From positions 6,597,501-6,661,500 of the forward strand of contig NZ_CP045293.1 in the NCBI RefSeq assembly GCF_009363075.1: 64,000 nt of DNA, given 5' to 3'. This document shows, piece after piece, positions 19,140-28,079 of the stretch. The stretch is from Paenibacillus guangzhouensis (lineage in GTDB: Bacteria > Bacillota > Bacilli > Paenibacillales > Paenibacillaceae). Position numbers and translations under genes: made by a program. The notes below the pieces were generated by a model, which saw only the letters and a list, made by a program, of their open reading frames with translations, did no database searches and had not been told where the DNA came from. Each line of letters starts with the position of its first letter. Positions within the stretch are counted from its first letter, which is position 1.

Positions 19140-20735
19140 ATGAGCAAAACATTAGCCGAAGAATTACAGATTGAAGTCAATAAACGACGCACGTTCGCGA
19201 TCATTTCTCACCCGGATGCTGGTAAAACAACATTGACGGAGAAATTGCTCTTATTCGGGGGCGCGATTCGTGAAGCGGGATCGGTCAAAGCACGTAAGGC
19301 AAGCAAGCATGCAACATCAGACTGGATGGAGATCGAGAAGCAGCGCGGGATCTCGGTTACGTCATCTGTGATGCAATTTGATTATAAAGGTCATCGGATT
19401 AACATTCTGGATACACCGGGTCACCAAGACTTCAGTGAAGATACGTACCGTACGCTCACTGCTGCGGATAGCGCCGTCATGTTGATCGACGTTGCCAAAG
19501 GGGTCGAGGCGCAGACGGTGAAGCTATTCCAAGTCTGTGCGAAGCGCGGGATTCCGATCTTCACGTTCATTAACAAATTGGACCGTGAGGGCCGCAGCCC
19601 GTTCGAATTGATGGAAGAGTTGGAAGAAGTACTTGGCATCCGCTCGGTGCCAATGAACTGGCCAATCGGCACAGGCCGTGATCTCTGCGGCGTCTATGAC
19701 CGTGTCCATAACCAAGTGGAATTGTTCCAAGGGAATGATCATTCCGAGATTCAGGTTCGTAAGGTAGAGAACTATGAAGATCCCATTATTCGTGAGATGG
19801 CAGGCGAGTTCCTGCATGATCAATTATGCCAGGAGCTTGAGCTGTTAGATGTTGCAGGCGATCCATTTGATCTGGAGAAAGTTAAACGCGGCGAATTAAC
19901 GCCTGTCTTCTTCGGCAGTGCGATCAATAACTTTGGGGTGCAGACCTTCTTGGAGAACTTCCTTGAACTTGCACCAAAACCGACACCGCGCAACAGTACG
20001 GCAGGTCCGATCGATCCGCTTGAGAACGAGAAGTTCACGGGATACATTTTCAAAATCCAGGCCAATATGAATCCGGCTCACCGTGACCGGATTGCTTTCC
20101 TCCGTATCTGCTCCGGTAAGTTCCAGCGTGGGATGAGCGTTAAGCACGTGCGTGCAGGAAAAGAAATTAAGCTATCGCAGCCGCAGCAGTTCCTCGCGCA
20201 AGATCGGGATATTGTTGAATATGCGTACCCCGGGGATATTATCGGATTGTTCGATCCAGGGATCTTCCGTATCGGCGATTCACTTAGTCAGAGCAGTGAA
20301 GTCGTATTCGATGAGCTGCCGACGTTCTCGCCAGAGATCTTTGCCAAAGTGACCGTGAAAAATGCGCTTAAGCATAAGCAATATCAGAAGGGTGTCGATC
20401 AGCTGACAGAGGAAGGGACCATTCAGGTCTTCCAATCGGCCAGCGGCTTCGACGAGACAATCCTAGGCGTTGTTGGACAACTCCAATTCGAAGTATTCGA
20501 ATACCGGATGAAGGGTGAATATGGCGTCGACGTGCAATTACAGCGAATGTCCTATCAATTTGCTCGTTGGATCGTGGATGAAGAGAACAAAATCGACCCA
20601 AGTAAGTTCCGTATCAATTCCCAGCTCGTAACGGATAAGAAGGGCAATTATGTTGTCCTCTTCGAGAACGAATATGCGATGCGGACGGCTATGGACAAGA
20701 ACCCGACAGCCAAATTCCTTGAAACAGCACCGTAA
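19140..20735 (+). CDS. prfC: Peptide chain release factor 3
   Basis: Translational GTPase RF3 (531 residues), which recycles RF1/RF2 from the ribosome after termination. The G domain shows HPDAGKTT (about residues 24-31), the switch-I region RGISVTSSVMQF, DTPGHQDFSEDTY (G3) and NKLDREGR (G4). Domains II and III follow, with the RF3-type segment VVGQLQFEVFEYRMKGEYG. The start at ATG 19140 (MSKTLAEEL) has AAGGG upstream; the frame stays open 96 nt further up but through non-coding-like sequence. Monocistronic, strong terminator. Confidence 0.95.
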   Translation: MSKTLAEELQIEVNKRRTFAIISHPDAGKTTLTEKLLLFGGAIREAGSVKARKASKHATSDWMEIEKQRGISVTSSVMQFDYKGHRINILDTPGHQDFSEDTYRTLTAADSAVMLIDVAKGVEAQTVKLFQVCAKRGIPIFTFINKLDREGRSPFELMEELEEVLGIRSVPMNWPIGTGRDLCGVYDRVHNQVELFQGNDHSEIQVRKVENYEDPIIREMAGEFLHDQLCQELELLDVAGDPFDLEKVKRGELTPVFFGSAINNFGVQTFLENFLELAPKPTPRNSTAGPIDPLENEKFTGYIFKIQANMNPAHRDRIAFLRICSGKFQRGMSVKHVRAGKEIKLSQPQQFLAQDRDIVEYAYPGDIIGLFDPGIFRIGDSLSQSSEVVFDELPTFSPEIFAKVTVKNALKHKQYQKGVDQLTEEGTIQVFQSASGFDETILGVVGQLQFEVFEYRMKGEYGVDVQLQRMSYQFARWIVDEENKIDPSKFRINSQLVTDKKGNYVVLFENEYAMRTAMDKNPTAKFLETAP

Positions 20736-20755
20736 CAAAACGTTCATCAAAACTT

Positions 20756-20798
20756 AAGGTTATCGATTAGCTCTGGCTATCGATAACCTTGTTTTTTT
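20756..20798 (+). terminator. Terminator of prfC
   Basis: Perfect stem AAGGTTATCGAT / ATCGATAACCTT followed by G and seven T's. Confidence 0.93.
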
Positions 20799-20906
20799 AT
20801 GATAAACTGTATCTAATTACCAATTGGAAGCGCATCCAAATAAAGAGGGTGAGGCAAAATCAGCGTAACAGCAGGTTCTTAGGATTGTAGCTAAGGGGGG
20901 ATTTCG

Positions 20907-21923
20907 ATGTATCGGTTATTCATCGTAAGTGATGAACCAGAGGAGTATGATAGGTTAGAGGAGCTCATTACTCGGTGTCTGCCGGGGATATTCCAGCTCT
21001 TTCACATAGAAAGTGAAGAAATGATGAAACGGTATATCGAGCAGAAAGGGGCAGATGTTCTAATATTCGGCTGCTCAGATACGATACGCTCTTACACGGT
21101 GAGGCAGCTTCACCCGAGATGCAGAATCGTGTATGTCATCCCCGGCGATCCATGCTCGAATGAAGATCTGCTAATGGCACTTCGTAGACAGGTGCAGGAA
21201 TTAGATCTAGGGCAAATGAAGCGGATAGCACACCGCATTGAACTGAATAAGACGAAATCGATTATCCCAATGACCGAGAATCTACTGGCCATTCTGCTAA
21301 TGATGGAGTCGATACCCGATGCGAAGTTTCAACAACTGACGGATATTCTCGGTCTTCCGTGGCATACAGGATATGCGATGATGATCGCTTTTCCCCAAAT
21401 CGAAGGGATTAGCCCAACGGAGAATCATATGCGCTTAACCAGGTATTATGATGCTGTAAATCATTTTACGAAGCAGCTGGGACCATGCGTTACGAGTCCT
21501 ATGATGAATCGATACATGACCGTGTTCTTCGTCGTAGAGGACGATTGGGATGTGTTAGGTAAAGCAGCATTATTACGTGCAGAACGACTGTATAAGCTGC
21601 TAGATTACGTATTTGGAACAAATATTACCCTGGGCATAGGTACGGTTAAACCCGTTCTAGAGCTCCGCCAATCGTATCGTCAGGCAGCGATCTCTGCGGC
21701 CTACGGGGAAGCACATGCGATCCCGATGGCAACCATTGAGGATGTACAGCGCAGCGCGGCAAGAAGGAATACAGCTTGGTTGAAACGGGACACGTCCATT
21801 GAATTCCAATTGCGTCCGGAACTCGGTACGATGGCGTATGAGCTGGAGCAACAGCATAATGAAGCACTTATGAAGCTGATGGGAGAGAGGGGGCCGTCGG
21901 CGGATTCGATTCAATTTGGATAG
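20907..21923 (+). CDS. Regulator-like protein with pseudo-receiver and GGDEF-like middle domain, no HTH
   Basis: A 338-residue protein resembling the N-terminal and middle parts of YesN/AraC-type response regulators. Residues about 1-110 look like a receiver domain (MYRLFIVSDEPEEYDRL), but the phosphorylation aspartate expected near residue 55 is glycine (VLIFGCS), so it should not be phosphorylated in the usual way. Residues about 150-290 resemble the degenerate GGDEF-like module of CdaR/YesN proteins (LGIGTVKPVLELRQSYRQA). No DNA-binding domain follows; the protein ends after a polar tail. RBS GGGGGG. Function unknown; an anti-regulator or partner-binding role is only a guess. Confidence 0.7.
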   Translation: MYRLFIVSDEPEEYDRLEELITRCLPGIFQLFHIESEEMMKRYIEQKGADVLIFGCSDTIRSYTVRQLHPRCRIVYVIPGDPCSNEDLLMALRRQVQELDLGQMKRIAHRIELNKTKSIIPMTENLLAILLMMESIPDAKFQQLTDILGLPWHTGYAMMIAFPQIEGISPTENHMRLTRYYDAVNHFTKQLGPCVTSPMMNRYMTVFFVVEDDWDVLGKAALLRAERLYKLLDYVFGTNITLGIGTVKPVLELRQSYRQAAISAAYGEAHAIPMATIEDVQRSAARRNTAWLKRDTSIEFQLRPELGTMAYELEQQHNEALMKLMGERGPSADSIQFG

Positions 21924-21996
21924 GCAGATATCAGTTTCTGTCACATCTTCTTCAAATGGGCATAGAGTAGGATGGAACAAGAAGAGGTGATTGAAT

Positions 21997-22599
21997 ATGC
22001 ACTGGGTATCTGTCATAATGTTTGCCATTGCTTCGAATTTAGATAATTTGGGAATTGGCTTGTCCTTTGGCATGAAGCGAACGAGAATACCGTGGCTGCC
22101 GAATATCCTCATTGCGTGCATAACGATGATTGGTACGTATTTCTCGATGCGGATGGGGGAATGGCTCGTTCAGTTCGTCTCCAGTGCCCTGGCGAATTGG
22201 TTAGGAGCGATTGTCATTATTCTGATTGGTGTATGGACGTTATGGGGGAGTCTGCGATCCCCAGACGTGAAGGAGGAGCTTGAAGCTCCTACTTTATCTG
22301 AGGTGCTGCGAGATCCGATCCATGCGGATCAGGATCACAATCAAGTGATCTCTTGGAGAGAATCCTTAGCGCTGGGTATGGCCTTAACGCTGAATAATAT
22401 TGCGACCGGCATCGGCGCCGGCGCGACAGGAATATCTGCTCTATGGACGACGGTCATCACTGGCGTACTGTCCGTCCTATTCATCGGCGTAGGCTCTGCT
22501 GTCGGCAGTAGAATCGCTAGAACATGGTTCGGGCGGTATTCGAGTGTAGTGGCAGGCGTCCTGCTGTGCCTCATCGGCCTGTATGAAATATTAATATAA
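21997..22599 (+). CDS. ytaF: YtaF/MntP-like sporulation membrane protein
   Basis: A 200-residue integral membrane protein with about six helices in two related halves. The halves carry NLDNLGIGLSFG near the N-terminus and LTLNNIATGIGAG in the second half, the repeated polar motif of the MntP/DUF204 fold. An acidic/histidine cytosolic loop (HADQDHN) joins them. MntP homologues export manganese; YtaF is the sporulation-associated relative, whose transport activity is not established. Start ATG 21997 has GAGG 9 nt upstream. Convergent with the ABC exporter operon. Confidence 0.8.
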   Translation: MHWVSVIMFAIASNLDNLGIGLSFGMKRTRIPWLPNILIACITMIGTYFSMRMGEWLVQFVSSALANWLGAIVIILIGVWTLWGSLRSPDVKEELEAPTLSEVLRDPIHADQDHNQVISWRESLALGMALTLNNIATGIGAGATGISALWTTVITGVLSVLFIGVGSAVGSRIARTWFGRYSSVVAGVLLCLIGLYEILI

Positions 22600-22622
22600 T
22601 AACGGTTAGTCCTCCGAATTAT

Positions 22623-23699
22623 TTACTGCAATACGACGGTGTCTTTCTCCTTCAAGCCTTCCATTACTTCCGTCTTATCTGGTGTCTCAAGACCAATCTT
22701 AATATATTTCTTCTCTACGCCGTTGGCTGATTTCAACATCACATAATATTGATCTTTTTCCCGTTGTACGGCAATGGTCGGAATGACCAATACATCGGGT
22801 TTATTCGCAACCTCAATGGAACCGGTTAAGCTGAGACCCGCAATGAGGTTATCGTTTTTGGACAGACTGATATTGACTTGGAACTGAGCGGATTGGGAAG
22901 CATTCTGCTCGGTTCCCGTCTTCGCGAACTTCGATACGCTGACGACTTTCCCAGTAAGAACGACATTTTTGAGCGCATTGATTTTCACTTTGACAGGCAT
23001 GCCTTCCTTGATCTGAAAGACGTCTTGTTCACCCACATACGATACGAGCTGAAGCTTATCGAGGTCAACGATTTTGCCGATTCGATCATTCTCGCGCACC
23101 GATTTTGGAATCGCGTTCGCGTCATCGAATAAGAAGATTCCAGAAGCTGGCGTCTTGAAATCCGCTTGCTGCAGCTTCTTCCGCTTCGAATCCAGCTCTG
23201 TCTTGCTGATCTGGTCATTCACTTGATTCAGCTCATTCATGATCTTATTCTTTTCGCGTTCGACGAATCCGCGCTTTGCATCCGCTTCGGACAGGCTTAA
23301 TGTGGCATCTGCTTCCGCTGCATTGGCTTGTAGGTCGCTAAGTCTGGTTTCCAGCGCCGATTTTTGCAACTGTGCTTCGATCTGAGCGATTTCGTTATGT
23401 AATTTGGTCTGATCGAGGGAGAACAAAGTCGTTCCTTGCTTGATCTGCATGCCGTCTTTGACGTTCCACTTGAGGATAGATGCGTCATATGGAGCGTATA
23501 TTACCGTCTCGTTCAGATAGGATGACTTGCCCTTTACGTCAATCGTCTTGGATAAGTCTTCTTTCGTTACTTCGAATTGCAATGCCGAGTCCAGGCTGTC
23601 TGCGACAACCGGCGGTTTCGGTGTACTTATGCTATAGAGACCGAAGCTGATCCCAATAATGATGAGGGCTGCGATCCCAAGCCATATTTTCTTCTTCAT
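22623..23699 (-). CDS. MacA/YknX-type efflux adaptor (membrane fusion protein)
   Basis: A 358-residue HlyD/RND-adaptor family protein. It has an N-terminal signal anchor (about residues 5-22), a split lipoyl/barrel-sandwich domain (VIYAPYDASILKWNVKDGM and DFKTPASGIFLF), a coiled-coil hairpin between them (about 90-170), and beta-barrel and membrane-proximal domains (GLSLTGSIEVANKPDVLVIPTIAV). It links the permease encoded upstream to the cell exterior. Last gene of a three-gene operon ATPase-permease-adaptor on the minus strand, 33 nt after the permease. The ATG at 23699 is preferred over an in-frame GTG at 23711. Confidence 0.88.
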   Translation of the reverse strand: MKKKIWLGIAALIIIGISFGLYSISTPKPPVVADSLDSALQFEVTKEDLSKTIDVKGKSSYLNETVIYAPYDASILKWNVKDGMQIKQGTTLFSLDQTKLHNEIAQIEAQLQKSALETRLSDLQANAAEADATLSLSEADAKRGFVEREKNKIMNELNQVNDQISKTELDSKRKKLQQADFKTPASGIFLFDDANAIPKSVRENDRIGKIVDLDKLQLVSYVGEQDVFQIKEGMPVKVKINALKNVVLTGKVVSVSKFAKTGTEQNASQSAQFQVNISLSKNDNLIAGLSLTGSIEVANKPDVLVIPTIAVQREKDQYYVMLKSANGVEKKYIKIGLETPDKTEVMEGLKEKDTVVLQ

Positions 23700-23732
23700 G
23701 ATCGATTTCACTCTCCTGTATTCGTTCGTATT

Positions 23733-25097
23733 CTAGTCTCGTTTGATGGCTGTTAGAGCATCCGTTCTCGATGCGCTGATCGCAGGATAAATCCCCGATA
23801 AGACACCGGTTAGGACAGCGAAGAATATACCGACGCCCAGAATCCATGTGGAGATAAACAGGATGCTCCGGTCTCCGCCTTCGGTTGCCATGAGGAGCGC
23901 ATTAATTCCCCAGACGACCCAATAGGAAAATAGAATGCCGAACACGCCGCCTACAAGGCCGAGGAGTGCTGATTCTACGATAAACATGTTGCGAATCTGC
24001 GCGAGGTTCGCCCCAAGCACCTTCATAATCCCGATTTGTCTGCGCCGCTGATAGGTCGACATGGTCATGGCTACGACAATGGATATCGATGCAATGAACA
24101 AGACGAATAACCCGACACCAAGCGCAACCGTACGTACAATGGCGAATTGTTCAGCGAGTCGATCCTGCTGATGCAAGTTGTTCTGCGGCGATAACCTTAA
24201 TTTCTTGATGGTCTTATCGAGCGACTCGACATTTTTAATATCATCGACTTTGACGACGGCTTTGTTGAATTCCACGCTTAGCTCTGGAGGAAGTCCAGTA
24301 CTAGGACGTGCTGCTTTCATTAAATCCGTAATCTGATCCGCTAGTGCATGCGAGATATAAGCATCCTTCATCCAGGAGACTTGGTTATCCGATACGCCAG
24401 ACGGCTTATCAAGAACGCCAACGACCCGCAACGGGATTTCGACGATTTTGGGGTTATTGAGATCTTGGGTGACGTCGATCTTCAGTTTCAATTGCTTCTG
24501 GTAGAGCGGTGTCACAATTTTATCCATCTCACGGAACTGTTCCCAGAGCGCTTCATCATTCGGATTAGCCCGGATTTGCTTGTCCCGTGCTTCCATCGCT
24601 TCTTGATCCATCAGCCCCATCATCGCCCCATAACTAAGCACGACGGTATTTTCTTGTTCGGAGATGCCGCCTTGTTTGAACTTGTTATCGAACGCTTCGA
24701 GCGATTCCAGATTGGTCGCCGTTAATTCTAGACGCCCTTCTTTGTTCTCATCGACGCTGAATCCGAAATTACCGATGCTTTTATAGGTCCCAACGGCTTT
24801 GACATGCGGAAGCTGCGCAATAATATTGAGCTTTTGCTTCGTGATGACGCCACGGTCTGATTCGGAAGAACTGCTGTCTTGCGACTTGGAGTCCGTCTCA
24901 TTCATGATCGTTATCTCATCGATCTTGAGAAAAGAATTCACCTGCTCTTGCGCATACTGCTGCGCCGATTCCCCTAGGGACAGGGCGACGATAATCGCAG
25001 CCGAACCGATGGCGATCCCGATGGTACACATCGCCGTAACGACCTTTCTTCGTTTGAGCTGATCCCAACCAATGCTAATATAATCGCGAATTCTCAT
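23733..25097 (-). CDS. MacB/FtsX-type ABC transporter permease
   Basis: A 454-residue permease: one N-terminal helix (about residues 20-40), a large extracytoplasmic MacB periplasmic-core-like domain (about 45-310), then three helices (about 320-440), the FtsX/MacB topology. The C-terminus ends ISASRTDALTAIKRD, the conserved motif of this family. ATG overlaps the ATPase stop codon (ATGA), so translation is coupled. Family members export antimicrobial peptides or lipoproteins, or signal across the membrane; the substrate here is unknown. Confidence 0.9.
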   Translation of the reverse strand: MRIRDYISIGWDQLKRRKVVTAMCTIGIAIGSAAIIVALSLGESAQQYAQEQVNSFLKIDEITIMNETDSKSQDSSSSESDRGVITKQKLNIIAQLPHVKAVGTYKSIGNFGFSVDENKEGRLELTATNLESLEAFDNKFKQGGISEQENTVVLSYGAMMGLMDQEAMEARDKQIRANPNDEALWEQFREMDKIVTPLYQKQLKLKIDVTQDLNNPKIVEIPLRVVGVLDKPSGVSDNQVSWMKDAYISHALADQITDLMKAARPSTGLPPELSVEFNKAVVKVDDIKNVESLDKTIKKLRLSPQNNLHQQDRLAEQFAIVRTVALGVGLFVLFIASISIVVAMTMSTYQRRRQIGIMKVLGANLAQIRNMFIVESALLGLVGGVFGILFSYWVVWGINALLMATEGGDRSILFISTWILGVGIFFAVLTGVLSGIYPAISASRTDALTAIKRD

Positions 25098-25792
25098 GAT
25101 GTGACTTGACCTCCCGTCTCCACCGACTGGTCGATCAAATAGCCATCCCGCAATTGAATGATTCGTTTCGTCCGATCTGCTACTTCCTTCTCATGCGTAA
25201 CGATGACGAAGGTCAGCTGCAGCGATTGATTCAATTCAACGAGCAGGTCGATGATCTCGTTCTCTGTCTTCGTATCCAAGTTCCCCGTAGGTTCGTCTGC
25301 GAATACGATCGATGGCATCGTAATTAACGAACGCGCGATACTTACACGCTGCTGCTGTCCGCCGGAGAGCTGGGAAGGGAACATCTCCGTCTTGTCTTTG
25401 AGTCCGACTTTCTCGAGCAGCGAGAGCGCTCTTTCTTTGCGGCTGTTAGGCTTGACCCCCTGGAATACAAGAGGAAGCTCCACATTTTCGCGTACGGTCA
25501 TATGCGAGATTAGCTCATACGCTTGAAAAATAAAGCCAATGTTCGTCCGCCGGAATTCAGCGAGTTTATTTTCGTTCATTTTCTCGATGGCTTGCCCCGC
25601 AATCAAAATGGTACCTTCCGTCGGTTTCATCAGACCTGCCATCAAGTTGAGCAGCGTGGACTTACCAGAACCGGAACTGCCGAGCAATGCGACGATCTCG
25701 CCTTTATGTATGGTGAAATTAATGTCTCTGAGGACTGGTGTGTCTTCGCTTCCATTGCGAAAGACGTGGGATAAATGTTCTACACGCAGCAA
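25094..25792 (-). CDS. MacB/LolD-type ABC transporter ATP-binding protein
   Basis: A 232-residue ATPase of the LolD/MacB/YknY class. Walker A is GSSGSGKST, the Q loop lies near FIFQAYELI, the signature is [15 protein letters not shown], Walker B is [11 protein letters not shown] and the H loop VTHE. It starts with TTG at 25792; GGAGG is 7 nt upstream. First gene of the exporter operon. The 237-nt region upstream to the sspI terminator holds no further gene. Confidence 0.93.
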   Translation of the reverse strand: MLRVEHLSHVFRNGSEDTPVLRDINFTIHKGEIVALLGSSGSGKSTLLNLMAGLMKPTEGTILIAGQAIEKMNENKLAEFRRTNIGFIFQAYELISHMTVRENVELPLVFQGVKPNSRKERALSLLEKVGLKDKTEMFPSQLSGGQQQRVSIARSLITMPSIVFADEPTGNLDTKTENEIIDLLVELNQSLQLTFVIVTHEKEVADRTKRIIQLRDGYLIDQSVETGGQVTS

Positions 25793-25986
25793 GATGCAGC
25801 CTCCTTTCTAGTATGGTGCTATAGGGTTAGACGATGAGTCTACCAATATCCCCTTCATCCCCCTATAAGGTTGTTCACAGAAGTATCCGTTGAACGTATA
25901 ACTTAAACACTATACTAGAACGTATCAGAACGCTTTTCGTTTCTCTTTTCTTCCAATTTGAATCATAGAATTGTGATAAACATGTG

Positions 25987-26020
25987 AAAAAACAAAACCT
26001 TTCCCATCAAGGGAAAGGTT
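25987..26020 (-). terminator. Terminator of sspI (minus strand)
   Basis: AACCTTTCCC / GGGAAAGGTT stem; on the minus strand it is followed by TTGTTTTTT. Confidence 0.9.
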
Positions 26021-26029
26021 CGTGATGAT

Positions 26030-26260
26030 CTACGAGTGAGCAGGGGCGTCGGAGGAGAGCTTTTCTTGCAGCGCATGAATAAGCTCATCATGTGTCTTGT
26101 CGTCGACTTGTTTCCAGATCAGTTCGAATAACACGCCAAGCCCCGGAAGTGCCTTCTCGTCATAATCAATGGAATCCTCAATCATGTCGGCAATCTCGGC
26201 ATCGGTCTTATTCTGTACTTTACGGAGAATCGCTTGTCGCAAATCCAGTGTTATACCCAT
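26030..26260 (-). CDS. sspI: Small acid-soluble spore protein I
   Basis: A 76-residue protein starting MGITLDLRQAILRKVQNKT and containing the diagnostic block EKALPGLGVLFELIWK, which matches SspI of Bacillus (LPGLGVLFEVIW). It is a minor small acid-soluble protein of the spore core, made late in the forespore. The start at 26260 has GGAGG 8 nt upstream; the frame stays open 132 nt further but without a ribosome binding site. As in B. subtilis it lies near the ysgA methyltransferase gene. It is direct evidence of endospore formation. Confidence 0.93.
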   Translation of the reverse strand: MGITLDLRQAILRKVQNKTDAEIADMIEDSIDYDEKALPGLGVLFELIWKQVDDKTHDELIHALQEKLSSDAPAHS

Positions 26261-26408
26261 GTACTTGCACCTCCAGAGTGGATTCTTGAGTACTATGCCC
26301 AAGCCGCTTATGAATGATTCCCTAAGAAATTGTACAATTTGAGGTAGTTCATAACATGTTGAAAAGTTGACTTTTTGAACCCATACTTTCATGCGTTCCG
26401 AGGTTGTG

Positions 26409-26417
26409 TGGTATAAT
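26409..26417 (+). promoter_or_regulatory. Extended -10 promoter of ktrA-ysgA
   Basis: TGGTATAAT (26409-26417) is a perfect extended -10 element 38 nt before the GTG start; the -35 region (TTCATG near 26388) is weak. Confidence 0.6.
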
Positions 26418-26454
26418 AATCACTATTGAGATTTCAACGGGGAAGGTGACAGGC

Positions 26455-27120
26455 GTGGCGAAGAAACAATTTGCAGTCATTGGCATGGGGCGTTTCGGTT
26501 CAAGTGTGGCTCGTGCTATTAGCGATATGGGGTTTGAGGTTCTAGCAATTGATAGTGATGAAGGCCGTGTTCAGGATATCGTCAATATCGTGACACATGC
26601 CGTATCTGCCGACTCGACGGATGAAGAAGCGTTGAAAGCGCTCGGGATACGTAATTTCGATGTGGTCGTCGTCTCGATTGGACAAGATATCCAATCCAGC
26701 ATCCTGACTACTTTGATTCTAAAAGATCTTGGTGTACCAAGAATTATTGTGAAGGCGCAGAATGAATTGCACGGGAAAGTACTCAATAAAATCGGAGCGG
26801 ATAAAGTCATTTATCCGGAGCGGGATATGGGATTGCGCGTTGCGCATCATCTCGTCTCTCCGAACATTATGGATTTCATTGAATTGTCCAGCGATCATAG
26901 TATTATCGAGATGCAGGCGGTACCGCAAATGATCGGCAAGAACTTGAAGCAATTGGACGTTCGTGCCAAATTCGGCTGTAACGTGATGGCGATCAAGAAC
27001 AACGGGAAAATGAATATTTCCCCCAATGCGGATGATAACATTAAATCCGATGACATCCTCATAATCGTTGGGGCGAACAAGGATCTCCAGAAGATGGAGA
27101 TTCATTATGCGAATGGGTGA
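26455..27120 (+). CDS. ktrA: KtrA/TrkA-type potassium channel regulatory subunit
   Basis: A 221-residue RCK protein that gates a Ktr/Trk potassium channel in response to nucleotides. The N-terminal Rossmann fold has GMGRFGSSVARAI (about residues 10-22) and the acidic end of beta-2, AIDSDE. The C-terminal RCK_C domain (about 135-220) includes VRAKFGCNVMAIKNN. The GTG start at 26455 follows GGGGAAGG. The membrane partner KtrB is not in the window. ysgA follows 7 nt later, so the two are probably co-transcribed. Confidence 0.92.
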   Translation: MAKKQFAVIGMGRFGSSVARAISDMGFEVLAIDSDEGRVQDIVNIVTHAVSADSTDEEALKALGIRNFDVVVVSIGQDIQSSILTTLILKDLGVPRIIVKAQNELHGKVLNKIGADKVIYPERDMGLRVAHHLVSPNIMDFIELSSDHSIIEMQAVPQMIGKNLKQLDVRAKFGCNVMAIKNNGKMNISPNADDNIKSDDILIIVGANKDLQKMEIHYANG

Positions 27121-27127
27121 GGGGAAC

Positions 27128-27919
27128 ATGGAGATCACATCTGTACAGAATCCGCGTGTCAAGCAATGGGCGCAGCTTCTGGAGAAAAAAACACGAGATA
27201 AAGAACACAAATATATTATTGAAGGCATTCACTTAGTTCAGGAAGCACTGATCTCAGACGCCCCTGTGGAATGCATTGTCTACAGCATGGAGCAGGGCAT
27301 GCCTGCGGACATCGAAAAGCTCACGGCATCGCATCTGGATGTGGAGTGGATTGGCGTGACGGAAGCGATCATCGCCAAATGCAGCTCGACGGAGACGCCA
27401 CAACCCGTCTTCGCCATCGTACACAAGCAAAGCTCAGACATGGGTGCATTAATGGAACAAGAGCATGCGCTCGTTGTTGTCGTCGATGGTGTCCAAGATC
27501 CGGGCAATCTGGGCACGATCATTCGCAGCGCGGATGCCGTGCTCGCCGATGCGGTCATCCTTGGGAAAGGCACCGTTGACCTCTACAATCCGAAGACGAT
27601 TCGGGCGACGATGGGCTCGATGTTCCATCTGCCGGTACTCGAAGGCAATCTGCACGAGCTATTGCCTGCCGCGAAGCGGAGCGGGGCACGGATTGTCAGC
27701 ACGAGCTTGCAGGCGGAGCACACCTGTTATGCGTACGATTTCCGTCCGTCGACATGGTTGCTCGTCGGGAATGAAGGCAAGGGCGTATCGGCTGCGGTCG
27801 AGGCTTATGTCGACGACCGAATTATTATTCCGATGCCGGGTCGCGCGGAATCGCTGAATGTGGCGATGGCGACGTCGGTATTGCTGTATGAGGCGCTGAG
27901 ACAACGTCGGTATACATAG
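27128..27919 (+). CDS. ysgA: SpoU/TrmH family RNA 2'-O-methyltransferase (YsgA-like)
   Basis: A 263-residue SPOUT methyltransferase. A substrate-binding N-terminal domain (ITSVQNPRVKQWAQLLEKK) precedes the knotted catalytic domain with its three motifs: DGVQDPGNLGTIIRSADA (motif 1), LLVGNEGKGVS (motif 2) and IPMPGRAESLNVAMATSVLLYE (motif 3; here over two segments). The target RNA is probably rRNA but is not known. The start at 27128 has GAGGGG; earlier in-frame codons overlap ktrA. sspI-ysgA proximity is conserved with B. subtilis, but ktrA is inserted here and pheST does not follow. Confidence 0.9.
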   Translation: MEITSVQNPRVKQWAQLLEKKTRDKEHKYIIEGIHLVQEALISDAPVECIVYSMEQGMPADIEKLTASHLDVEWIGVTEAIIAKCSSTETPQPVFAIVHKQSSDMGALMEQEHALVVVVDGVQDPGNLGTIIRSADAVLADAVILGKGTVDLYNPKTIRATMGSMFHLPVLEGNLHELLPAAKRSGARIVSTSLQAEHTCYAYDFRPSTWLLVGNEGKGVSAAVEAYVDDRIIIPMPGRAESLNVAMATSVLLYEALRQRRYT

Positions 27920-27943
27920 CACTTTCATATTGTGATCTTATCC

Positions 27944-27973
27944 AAGAGCGCTGCTGCCAGCCGCGCTCTTCTT
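27944..27973 (+). terminator. Terminator after ysgA
   Basis: AAGAGCGC(T)GC / GC(C)GCGCTCTT hairpin followed by CTT; weak T-run. Confidence 0.65.
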
Positions 27974-28079
27974 CATGTGATGAAGTATCATAACAACACA
28001 CATGAGAAACATAGATTTGCACCTACGATCAGCGGCCGAATGTGCTACAATGGATGCACAATTGCAGGAGGTGGGCCGT

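Noticed and set aside
25793-25986. Possible small gene or riboswitch between the ABC exporter and sspI
   Set aside because: AT-rich sequence with no open frame with ribosome binding site and no aptamer-like structure I could recognise; probably just promoter DNA for the exporter operon.
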